A DNA stretch of 64,000 nt from Aquimarina sp. AU474 (lineage in GTDB: Bacteria > Bacteroidota > Bacteroidia > Flavobacteriales > Flavobacteriaceae). Every line of letters starts with the position of its first letter. Positions within the stretch are counted from its first letter, which is position 1. The stretch covers positions 682,001 to 746,000 of the forward strand of contig NZ_OMPE01000009.1 of assembly GCF_900312815.1 (NCBI RefSeq), in the 5' to 3' direction. Positions 25,459-34,134 of the stretch are shown here, piece after piece. A program made the position numbers and the translations under genes. The notes under the pieces were generated by a model, which worked only from the letters and a program-made list of their open reading frames with translations, was not told where the DNA came from and made no database searches.

Positions 25459-28215
25459 TTGAAGCATCGTAAACGACTGTTTATTAGTATATTATTTCTG
25501 TGTTTTTGGCAATCTATTAAGGCACAAAACGCATATGAATACTATATGTCGTTATTTAATAGCGATACGATTAAAATATCAGAAATCCGAAAGGCAGTTG
25601 ATAGCATTATAGATATTTACGACAAGAATGACGAGCAATTAAAAATTGTAAAAATCGCTCGTCATTTCGCTATCAAGAACTATAACAAAAAGTTATATCA
25701 TGAAGCTATTTCTTATGTAAAGAAAGAAATAAGTATTTATGAAAAACTTGATATGCAAAATAACAAATATGCCAAGGCCTTATACAACTTAGGACTATTA
25801 CACTCTAAAGCTGGAGCGTATGAGGAGTCGTTTATTTACCATAAAAAAGTAATTGCACAAGATAAAGATGAATATAGTACCGCAAAATCGTATTGCGAAA
25901 TAGGAAAATACTATAGGCAGGTTGGAGATTTTTTTAAATCTAAAGATTACTACTCTCGTGGGATTTATCTATTAGAAAAATTAGATAAAAAACAGCTTTT
26001 AGTAATAAAATACCTTGATTTTTCTCAAGTATTGCGTGGCATGGGTACCGAGTATAGTCTAGATCAACAACTAACAATATTAGATAAAGCAAATACGCTT
26101 TTTAACGAAGCCCCTTCTTATTCGTTTTATGGATTACGCAATTATTTTAGAATGAATAATGCTTATGCAAATTATTACAATTCATATACGAGATTTAATT
26201 TTAATAAAGCAAAAGAATACTATTACAAAAACTTAGAGAAAGCAATAGAAATTAAAGATTCTGCTGCTGCAAAGACTCTTTACACTAATCTTGGAAATTT
26301 ATACATTGAGTCAAAAAACGAGCTCCAAAAAGATAGTACGGTTTATTTCTTAAATGAGGGTTTAAAATATTGTGCTGGCAAAGAAGAAGAAGCTAATATT
26401 TATTATAACTTTAGTAATTACTATCTAGTAAAAAAGAAACATCTAAAAGCATTAGATCATATTCAAAAATCTATAGCAAGGAGCATTCGTATCGATAATA
26501 ATATCGAAGCTTTACCAGGGTTAAATGACTTAACCGTATCAGATAAAAAATATAGTGTTTTATTAGCTTTGATTCAGAAAGCAACCATTCTTATAGGATT
26601 TTATCAAGAAGAAAATGACCGTAAGCATATAGAGCTTGCGCTTTCCAATTTATTGGTAGCAGATACATTGGTAGATATTTTACTCAATATTAGCGAAGAA
26701 GAAGGTTCAAGATTATATTGGAGAGAAAAAGCTTCAGAAATTTATCTAAAAGGAATACTAATCTGTGAAATTCTTGACGAGAAGGAAAAGGCGTTTTATT
26801 TTTCAGAAAAAAAGAAGGCATTGCTTTTGACTGAAGATATCTTAAAGAACACAGATAAAACACGATTACCCTTAGAGATCTCTAACAGAGAAAATGAACT
26901 CAAAAAACAAATTCTCGATATAGAAAATCGTATAACTAATCAAAAAAATAAAGATAGTATTGCGGTGTTAAACAGCAAACGTTTTGAATTAAAACAACAA
27001 TATCAAGAACAGAAAGATTCTTTACAAATACAGTTTCCTGGTTATTATAAAGAAAAAGAAACTACAAAAATTATTGATTTACATAAGATTCAAGAAACCT
27101 TAAACAATGATCGTGTTATTATATCTTATGTGGGCAACCAAGATCAAGATGATGATTCTTTTAGTGTATTATATGCTGTTTTGATTTCTAATACTCAAAC
27201 AGAAATCATTAGAGTAGGTGAGTTAAAAATGATAGAAGAACTTATTAAGACGTATAGAAATCAATTGTCTAAACCTTTTGAAACTAATGAAGATCGTCTA
27301 TCGTATCAAAAAGTAGCTTATAAACTATATAATCTTTTGATCCCTCGGGATAAGATCTCGATACCTTTGGATGAAAAACACCTAATTATAATTCCGGATG
27401 GTACACTGCAATATATTCCTTTTGAGTCTTTAATAACAGATAAAGATACATATCGATATCTTATTGAAGAAAACGAAATAAGCTATGCGTATTCTATGTC
27501 TTTTTTAGAACATAATGCTACATTAATGAGAACACCTTCAGAAAATGCAGTGACCTTTGCTCCCATACACTTTATGCACAGTGACCTGGAAGATATTACT
27601 AACAGCATCGATGAAATTAATGGTATTGACAATTATATATCCTCAAGTCATTACAAACGACAAGAAGCTTCTAAGCAAAACTTTTTATCCAACACACAGA
27701 ATCATAAAATAATTCATTTAGCTACACACGCTAATTTTTCAGATAAGCTTCAGATAGCATTTCATGATGCTAATTTAGAGTATCATGAGTTGTACACCTC
27801 CAAAAATCAAGCAGAATTAGTAGTCTTAAGCGCTTGTAATACTTCTTTGGGTGAAATTGCCAAAGGCGAAGGCGTTATGAGTTTAGCAAGAGGGTTTTTC
27901 TATGCTGGAGCCAATACCGTAATTTCAACGTTTTGGAATGCCAATGATAAATCTACAGCCACCATAATGGATAATTTTTATAAGAATTTGAAAGCTGGGC
28001 AAACCAAATCAAAGGCACTGCATAATTCAAAAATTGAATATCTACGATCCAATTCACTATCCGATGCATCACCATATTATTGGGCAACATTTGTACTTAT
28101 CGGAGATTCTGAAACTATATTATTTCCAACCAAAATCTTTTTTTACGGGGTTATTCTATTCTTTTTTTTAGTACTGATTATCAGTTTTCTAACCTATTAT
28201 TTCAGAAAAAGATAA
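25459..28215 (+). CDS. TPR-CHAT domain protein (caspase-like peptidase), membrane anchored
   Basis: 918 residues. Signal peptide (about 1-22), a long TPR array (about 60-430), a coiled-coil (470-520) and a C-terminal CHAT domain (about 600-895) with the catalytic dyad His757 (HLATHANFS) and Cys793 (VLSACNTS), plus the E-G-V-M-S-L-A-R-G-F-F-Y-A-G-A motif. A final TM helix (about 894-914) is followed by a basic tail. The start is a TTG: an in-frame TAA at 25444 leaves only TTG or ATT before the signal peptide. CHAT peptidases of this kind cleave partner proteins after TPR-mediated sensing. The signal peptide and C-terminal TM place the protease on the outer face of the inner membrane. Confidence 0.92.
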   Translation: MKHRKRLFISILFLCFWQSIKAQNAYEYYMSLFNSDTIKISEIRKAVDSIIDIYDKNDEQLKIVKIARHFAIKNYNKKLYHEAISYVKKEISIYEKLDMQNNKYAKALYNLGLLHSKAGAYEESFIYHKKVIAQDKDEYSTAKSYCEIGKYYRQVGDFFKSKDYYSRGIYLLEKLDKKQLLVIKYLDFSQVLRGMGTEYSLDQQLTILDKANTLFNEAPSYSFYGLRNYFRMNNAYANYYNSYTRFNFNKAKEYYYKNLEKAIEIKDSAAAKTLYTNLGNLYIESKNELQKDSTVYFLNEGLKYCAGKEEEANIYYNFSNYYLVKKKHLKALDHIQKSIARSIRIDNNIEALPGLNDLTVSDKKYSVLLALIQKATILIGFYQEENDRKHIELALSNLLVADTLVDILLNISEEEGSRLYWREKASEIYLKGILICEILDEKEKAFYFSEKKKALLLTEDILKNTDKTRLPLEISNRENELKKQILDIENRITNQKNKDSIAVLNSKRFELKQQYQEQKDSLQIQFPGYYKEKETTKIIDLHKIQETLNNDRVIISYVGNQDQDDDSFSVLYAVLISNTQTEIIRVGELKMIEELIKTYRNQLSKPFETNEDRLSYQKVAYKLYNLLIPRDKISIPLDEKHLIIIPDGTLQYIPFESLITDKDTYRYLIEENEISYAYSMSFLEHNATLMRTPSENAVTFAPIHFMHSDLEDITNSIDEINGIDNYISSSHYKRQEASKQNFLSNTQNHKIIHLATHANFSDKLQIAFHDANLEYHELYTSKNQAELVVLSACNTSLGEIAKGEGVMSLARGFFYAGANTVISTFWNANDKSTATIMDNFYKNLKAGQTKSKALHNSKIEYLRSNSLSDASPYYWATFVLIGDSETILFPTKIFFYGVILFFFLVLIISFLTYYFRKR

Positions 28216-28270
28216 TTTTCTTGGGTAACAGATTAATGATTATAGTCACAAGGAGGTAATTATTAATAAA
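28206..28270 (+). repeat. Promoter-segment duplication, copy 1
   Basis: 65 bp matching 28744-28808 at about 58 positions. It begins at the 3' end of the CHAT gene, contains GGGTAAC (28223-28229) and an ACAAGGAGG stretch, and ends with TTAATAAA. It lies upstream of the peptide gene at 28381, so it probably acts as its promoter. Confidence 0.8.
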
Positions 28271-28380
28271 ACCGATTCTTTTTTTCTAATAATATCACGA
28301 AAATTCTTTCGCGAAGAGAAGACATAAGCTATCAGTGTCTTTAAATGTTGATAGTATCAATAACTTTAATAAAATACATC

Positions 28381-28536
28381 ATGCTAAAAAACATTTCAAA
28401 TTTAGGAAAGACATTAAACAAAAAACAACAAGAAGCTATTCAAGGTGGATTATGGAGAGCTTGTAGCTCTCTTGAAATTTCACACGGTTGTTACCATTCA
28501 AGATTTGGTTGCGTATGTGATCCAACTGAGTCCTAA
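28381..28536 (+). CDS. Small Cys-containing peptide with double-glycine leader, copy in CHAT/RHS locus
   Basis: 51 residues from the ATG at 28381. An ATG at 28345 in the same frame would add 12 residues that do not fit the leader type. The leader begins MLKNISNLGKTLNKKQQE and ends A-I-Q-G-G (G22-G23). The core is 28 residues with four Cys (A-C, H-G-C, F-G-C-V-C). The leader is nearly the same as that of the peptide at 23335, but the cores differ, as is usual for exported double-glycine peptides. It is followed by a good terminator at 28632. Confidence 0.82.
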   Translation: MLKNISNLGKTLNKKQQEAIQGGLWRACSSLEISHGCYHSRFGCVCDPTES

Positions 28537-28631
28537 ATTGCTCTATCTATATACATAGATTCTTAAAGTTAATAGGATATTTATATAAAATTAATTTCCT
28601 ATTCTGACATAGGATTATAATTCTATAACCG

Positions 28632-28663
28632 AAACCTCTAGAAATTAATTTTAGAGGTTTTTT
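28632..28663 (+). terminator. Rho-independent terminator after the small peptide gene
   Basis: AAACCTCTA and TAGAGGTTT form a 9-bp stem around an 11-nt loop, followed by a run of T. It ends the 28381 peptide transcript. The rest of 28537-28815 holds only the second promoter-segment copy (28744-28808). Confidence 0.8.
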
Positions 28664-28743
28664 AAATTGTATAAAACAGTGGTAGCCTGCTCATTTTAGA
28701 AAAAGTTTATCCCTAATAGGTTAACTCTTATTGGTTTTTATAA

Positions 28744-28808
28744 AAAAAGACAATTTTCTTGGGTAACAAATTGATGATTATAATCACAAGGCGATAATCA
28801 TTAATAAA
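28744..28808 (+). repeat. Promoter-segment duplication, copy 2 (upstream of RHS gene)
   Basis: Second copy of the 28206-28270 segment, with seven differences. Contains GGGTAAC at 28761-28767 and ends 7 bp before the RHS start codon at 28816. This short distance suggests that the RHS transcript has a very short leader. Confidence 0.8.
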
Positions 28809-28815
28809 AATCCTA

Positions 28816-31800
28816 ATGGATAAACAAATCACACAATCTTCTCTAAATCGATTTTATATCATTGCAAACAAATTACCAGAGCGTAATACGTTTATTAAAT
28901 CGTTTAAATCCCCGAAAAGCACTTTATTACTTTTCTTTCTGTTTTCGACACTACATGTTTTTTGTCAATCTCAAGATCAAAATTATGTCAAAACGATTGA
29001 ATTATTAGAACCCATCGATATTACCACGCTTAATAATTCTCCAAATACTATTGAAAAATTAGAAAGTGTTACCTATCTAGATGGATTTGGTAAAGCAAAA
29101 CAAACTATAGCTGTAGCACAAAGTCCTGATAAAAAAGACATTATTCGGCATATTGAGTATGATGAGTTCGGTAGAACATCTAAACAATATCTAGCATTAC
29201 CTACTTCTCAAAACTCTGGAAATTATATTGCTAATGCTCAATCTCAAACAGCAACCTATTACCAAAATAATTTTGCAGACCAACATCCTTTCTCAGAAGT
29301 TAGTTACGATAACTCTCCTCTTAATAGAACTATCGAGTCTTCATCTCCGGGTAATACATGGCAATTAATAAACAACTCTGATACCGATCATACAACAAAG
29401 TATGAATACGGAATAAATGATTTTAATGAAGTTTTTCTGTTTAAAATATTAGATGAATCTAATAATTCTTTCCAAATATCTTATTATCAAAAAAGAGCGC
29501 TTTTAAAAAATAGTATTAAAAATCAAAATTGGGACGTAAATGATGGTTTGCTCAATACCAAAGAGACTTTTACAGATAAGAATGGTAGAAAAATAGCAGA
29601 ATTCACTTATGAAGAAGACGGAAATGATGTTAAGAAGCTAAGCACTTATTATGTACATGATGAAACTGGGAATTTGCGCTATATTCTAACTCCAAAAGCA
29701 ATTGAAAACCTATACGTAGATAATAATTACACACCTTTTAACCTCACTTTTAATTGGACTCAATTTGTTAATAACCCTTCCAGTGTTTCGAATGGTAGTG
29801 GTAATGTGCAAATAACTTCACAATCCACCTCAAATAATCATCAACTTACATTTGATTTCAATTTAAGTTTTCCGTTTGGAATTGGAGGTACCGGAGGAGC
29901 TTATTTAAAACAAGGAAATGTTGTTGAGCTTCCGTCTAATGCCAATTTACCCAATAGATATTTATTCAGTATTTACTCAGGTAAAAATCAATCTCCTGTG
30001 TTAGATGATATCGAGGACTTTGGCGCAATTAGTGGCAACACTAATAAATCAAGATATGAATACTCTATCAAGGATGGTTATATTTTTGTTGAATTTTTTG
30101 TTGGAACAGATTTTAACAGTCCCGCTACCCCTTTTAAGATAAGAGGAATAGATCGAACCTTTATTAGATATTTTTCTACCACTCAATTTAATGAGTCTAT
30201 TATAGACAATTTGTGTTTTCAATATAAATATGATCAATTCAATCGCCAAATAGAGCAAAAAGTACCTGGAAAAGATTGGGAATATGTGGTATATGATCAA
30301 TTAGACCGACCAATATTGACCCAAGATGCCAATTTAAAAACACAAAATAAATGGCTATTCAACAAATATGATGTATTCGGTCGTGTAGTCTATACTGGTA
30401 CATACACCAATAACTCATCAAGGGCCGTTTTACAAATACAAGTAGATAATTTTATTGATAATAGTTCGAATAAAGCCAATATTGTTTCGCGCACGACATC
30501 AACATCAAACATTGGTGGTGTAACAATTAATTATACAAATGATGCTTTTCCTAACAGCAATCAAGAAACCTTAACCGTTATCTATTTTGATGATTATAGT
30601 TTTACTGACCCTAGCCTACCAAATATACCCACAGATATTTTAGGCCAAGAAGTCACCAACAGAGCAAAAGGGCTATTAACTGCAAATTGGACAAAAACAT
30701 TAGACAGCAACACCTGGTCCAAAAACTATACCTTTTATGACAAAAAAGGTCGTGTAATATATGTGTTGGACAAAAACCATCTAGGGGGCTATACACAAAA
30801 TAAAAGTAAGCTTGATTTTAGAGGAAAAATTGATCACTCGGTTACACAACATAAACGAATTAATTCTAGTGCAGATTTAACCATCGTAGATCGTTTTGAT
30901 TATGATCACGTAGAGCGACCCAAAAAACACTATCAACGTATAAATAATCAAGCAGAAGAGCTTATTGCCAATAATAATTATAATGAATTAGGGCAATTAG
31001 AATCAAAAAAAATAGGTGCAGCATCGTCTGTCTCATTATCCAGCGGGATAATAAATGAGCAGAATGTCTTGGAGTCTGATAATACAATTTCAAAAACTTC
31101 TGGTTATGGCTGGAATTCTGGGTTTGCTTCTGAAAATAGAATAGAAAACGATGGTTATGTAGAGTATCAAATAAATCAAGGCGCAAATCATCGAATGATG
31201 ATTGGATTATCTTACGAAGACCATCCTGGTAACTGGCATTACAACACAATTGATTATGCCATATATACGGGTTATGTCGATGGACAACGTATTCGTGTAT
31301 ACGAAAATGGAACACATAAAACAGCACTTTTTCCCGCCACCTATTATCAGCTTGGCGATTATCTTCGTGTAGAACGAATAGGAGATCAAATACATTATAA
31401 AAAGAACGGTACTACCTTCTTTATTTCACTCGTTTTATCAAACGGTGATAGTATGCTTGGTGATGCGTCTTTATTAGATACTAATGTTCAGGTAAGCAAT
31501 TTTAAAATATATAGTGACTACCAATATATTACTGGTTTAAACATATCACATGTCTTTAATGAAGTAAAAGAAATAAAAAAGGAAACAGGTACTACAGGAT
31601 GGAACGCTGGTTTAGAAACCACAAAATCCATTACTAATGATGGTTCTATAACTTATAAAATTGGGCAAACCAACAAACCTATAATGGTTGGATTGTCTCA
31701 AACAAATCAAAATACAGCATACCAATCTATTAATTATGCTATTTATCATAAATCTAATGGCACTCTAGAAGTAAGAGAAAATGGTACCGCCAATTCGGTA

Positions 31801-34047
31801 GGCAATATACCCTATACAATTAATGACGAATTCGAAATAGAACGTAAAGGGTCGACTATCTATTACAAGAAAAACGGTGATGTTTTTAAAGAAACTCTTA
31901 TCCCGTCTATAAATATATTAATAGGTGATCTTACCATATACTCAGTGGGAGGAAGTATTTTGGATTTCAAAATTCAAGATTCAGAATCTGGATTACAAAC
32001 CATAGATTATACTTATAATATTCGTGGTTGGTTAACAAATATTAATGATGTTAACAATTTAGGTTCAGATGTGTTTGCCTATAACCTTAAATACGATGAA
32101 GCTATTGAAGGGTCGGCATCTACAAGTAATATGTATGATGGAAACATTAAACAAGTCATATGGAAATCTGCTAAAAATAACCTTAAAAAATCATATGTCT
32201 ATGAATATGATAAGCTTAGTCGTTTATCTAGATCTCACTATCGTGAAAATAACAATTTAACGGGTGGAGCAGGTAAATTTGAAACTGATCGTGTTACATA
32301 TGACAGTAACGGTAATATTAGAAGCGTAAAAAGAACAAGTCATACCGGTAGCTTAATGGATAGATTAGGGTATAGCTATGATGATGGTAACAAATTATTA
32401 TCTATTAGGGAATATGGAGGTACCAATGAAGGCTTTAAAGATGGTTCTAACAACGGTCAAGATTATTATTACGATGCCAATGGTAACTTAATAAAAGACC
32501 TTAACAAAAATATTACAAGCATAGAATACAACCATTTGGACTTGGTACAACGAGTTACTTTTACTAGTGGTCAAAAGATAGAATTCACCTATGATGCAGG
32601 TGGCCGAAAACTACAAATGAAAACCACTAATCCTGATACGAATATTACAACAGTTGATTATTTAGGTGGTTTTCAATACACAAACTCTCAGTTACAGTTT
32701 TTCCCAACATCAGAGGGATATGCAGCTAATGATAATGGTATATTTAAATATGTTTATATCTATAGTGATCACCTGGGTAATAACCGGTTAAGTTTTACCG
32801 ATAGTAATAACGATGGGTCTATAGATTCTACCAATGAAATCTTGTCTAACACCGATCATTATGCTATGGGGCTTACTCATCATGGTGAATTTGTATCAGG
32901 CATTGGTTCAAACTATAACTATAAACTACAAAACAAAGAACAATTGACATTTGCAGGGTATAATATGTATGATTTTGGTAGTCGTATGTATGATCCAACT
33001 GTAGGTCGTTGGTTTAATACTGATCCTCAAAATCAGTTTAACAGCCCTTACCTCGCAATGGGTAATAATCCCATAATGATCATTGATCCGGATGGAGAAT
33101 TGGCTTGGTTCGTTCCTATAATAGCAGGAGCAGTAATCGGAGCTGCAACAACAGCTATTTCTAATCCTCGAGCCGATTTTGGAGATATACTATTAGGCGG
33201 AGCAGTTGGAGCAGTTTCTGGAGCGGTTACAGCGGGTATTGGTAGTGCTCTTTCTGCAGGTTCTCAAGGTGTAATTCTAAGTGCAAGTTCTAAAGCACTT
33301 GTTTCGGCCGCAAGTCATGGGTTTTTTCAAGGCACCATGGGGTCTGTTGTAAGTGGAAATAACTTTTGGGAAGGAGCAGCAATTGGAGCCGGTTCATCAT
33401 TAGTATCCTCTGCTACTGCCGGTGGCAGTGTTGCAGGACAAATAACAACAGGCGCAGTAACGGGAGGTATTATAGCAGAAATAACAGATGGTAACTTTGT
33501 AGAAGGCTTTGCTACAGGTCTTGTCGTATCTGCATTAAATCACGCTTTACATAGGCTCACAGATCCTAAATTCTCATTTGATACTAAGGGTAAGGCAAAA
33601 GAACTTGCGAAGAAGCATGGAGGTAAATGGCAAGATTATTATAAATTCATTAAAGACAACCCTTTAGCAATATTTAAGGATGAAAATGGAGGGTCATATG
33701 TAGCTCTTAAATATAGAGCAGGTCCAAGAGTGCCAATTGTAGATACCAATGGAGATTTATATGACACAAAAGGTCTTAAGGTCGTATCTACAGGGACTAG
33801 TACAATTTTAGGCCAAATATTAAAAAGATTTGTCTTTAAATTCGCAAGTTCAATGCTAAGCACTACTGTAGCTGGTAATGGTAATAACCCTGCCCTCATG
33901 AAACAAATGAAACAAATGCGCTATAATGAGGCTGTGTCTACTGCTGTAAGTAAGCTCGAATATCTAATATTTACACCAGTACTCCATAATTCAGGTGGTA
34001 AATATTACTTCGTTTCATACTTTGATATTTATTATAATAGAAAATGA
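28816..34047 (+). CDS. Giant DUF6443/RHS-repeat protein with C-terminal variable domain
   Basis: 1743 residues. An unusually long N-region precedes the signal segment (hydrophobic about 36-50). A DUF6443 domain (about 55-200) with Y-L-D-G-F-G-x-x-x-Q and Y-D-E-F-G-R follows, then YD/RHS repeats, two tandem lectin-like inserts (about 760-898 and 924-1055), more YD repeats and the RHS core (about 1389-1424) with GSRMYDPTVGRWFNTDP and ending D-P-D-G. After the core come 319 residues: a glycine/alanine-rich, membrane-like stretch and an unrecognised basic domain, where RHS toxins carry their effector. No small immunity gene follows directly. Probably exported by an unknown route. Confidence 0.85.
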   Translation: MDKQITQSSLNRFYIIANKLPERNTFIKSFKSPKSTLLLFFLFSTLHVFCQSQDQNYVKTIELLEPIDITTLNNSPNTIEKLESVTYLDGFGKAKQTIAVAQSPDKKDIIRHIEYDEFGRTSKQYLALPTSQNSGNYIANAQSQTATYYQNNFADQHPFSEVSYDNSPLNRTIESSSPGNTWQLINNSDTDHTTKYEYGINDFNEVFLFKILDESNNSFQISYYQKRALLKNSIKNQNWDVNDGLLNTKETFTDKNGRKIAEFTYEEDGNDVKKLSTYYVHDETGNLRYILTPKAIENLYVDNNYTPFNLTFNWTQFVNNPSSVSNGSGNVQITSQSTSNNHQLTFDFNLSFPFGIGGTGGAYLKQGNVVELPSNANLPNRYLFSIYSGKNQSPVLDDIEDFGAISGNTNKSRYEYSIKDGYIFVEFFVGTDFNSPATPFKIRGIDRTFIRYFSTTQFNESIIDNLCFQYKYDQFNRQIEQKVPGKDWEYVVYDQLDRPILTQDANLKTQNKWLFNKYDVFGRVVYTGTYTNNSSRAVLQIQVDNFIDNSSNKANIVSRTTSTSNIGGVTINYTNDAFPNSNQETLTVIYFDDYSFTDPSLPNIPTDILGQEVTNRAKGLLTANWTKTLDSNTWSKNYTFYDKKGRVIYVLDKNHLGGYTQNKSKLDFRGKIDHSVTQHKRINSSADLTIVDRFDYDHVERPKKHYQRINNQAEELIANNNYNELGQLESKKIGAASSVSLSSGIINEQNVLESDNTISKTSGYGWNSGFASENRIENDGYVEYQINQGANHRMMIGLSYEDHPGNWHYNTIDYAIYTGYVDGQRIRVYENGTHKTALFPATYYQLGDYLRVERIGDQIHYKKNGTTFFISLVLSNGDSMLGDASLLDTNVQVSNFKIYSDYQYITGLNISHVFNEVKEIKKETGTTGWNAGLETTKSITNDGSITYKIGQTNKPIMVGLSQTNQNTAYQSINYAIYHKSNGTLEVRENGTANSVGNIPYTINDEFEIERKGSTIYYKKNGDVFKETLIPSINILIGDLTIYSVGGSILDFKIQDSESGLQTIDYTYNIRGWLTNINDVNNLGSDVFAYNLKYDEAIEGSASTSNMYDGNIKQVIWKSAKNNLKKSYVYEYDKLSRLSRSHYRENNNLTGGAGKFETDRVTYDSNGNIRSVKRTSHTGSLMDRLGYSYDDGNKLLSIREYGGTNEGFKDGSNNGQDYYYDANGNLIKDLNKNITSIEYNHLDLVQRVTFTSGQKIEFTYDAGGRKLQMKTTNPDTNITTVDYLGGFQYTNSQLQFFPTSEGYAANDNGIFKYVYIYSDHLGNNRLSFTDSNNDGSIDSTNEILSNTDHYAMGLTHHGEFVSGIGSNYNYKLQNKEQLTFAGYNMYDFGSRMYDPTVGRWFNTDPQNQFNSPYLAMGNNPIMIIDPDGELAWFVPIIAGAVIGAATTAISNPRADFGDILLGGAVGAVSGAVTAGIGSALSAGSQGVILSASSKALVSAASHGFFQGTMGSVVSGNNFWEGAAIGAGSSLVSSATAGGSVAGQITTGAVTGGIIAEITDGNFVEGFATGLVVSALNHALHRLTDPKFSFDTKGKAKELAKKHGGKWQDYYKFIKDNPLAIFKDENGGSYVALKYRAGPRVPIVDTNGDLYDTKGLKVVSTGTSTILGQILKRFVFKFASSMLSTTVAGNGNNPALMKQMKQMRYNEAVSTAVSKLEYLIFTPVLHNSGGKYYFVSYFDIYYNRK

Positions 34048-34134
34048 AGATAAAAGTTCGAAATACCTTGTTAATAAATGTCTCGAATAGATTTGAAAAA
34101 CAAAACTTTTAAACTACAGGAAAAAAGAGTATAC

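Noticed and set aside
28345..28380. Upstream ATG for the second double-glycine peptide
   Set aside because: It would put 12 hydrophobic residues before the MLKNI leader start, which the peptide at 23335 lacks.
34078..34134. Upstream ATG for the SpvB-like protein
   Set aside because: It adds 19 charged residues in front of an otherwise normal signal peptide; the ATG at 34135 fits better, though the upstream start is not excluded.
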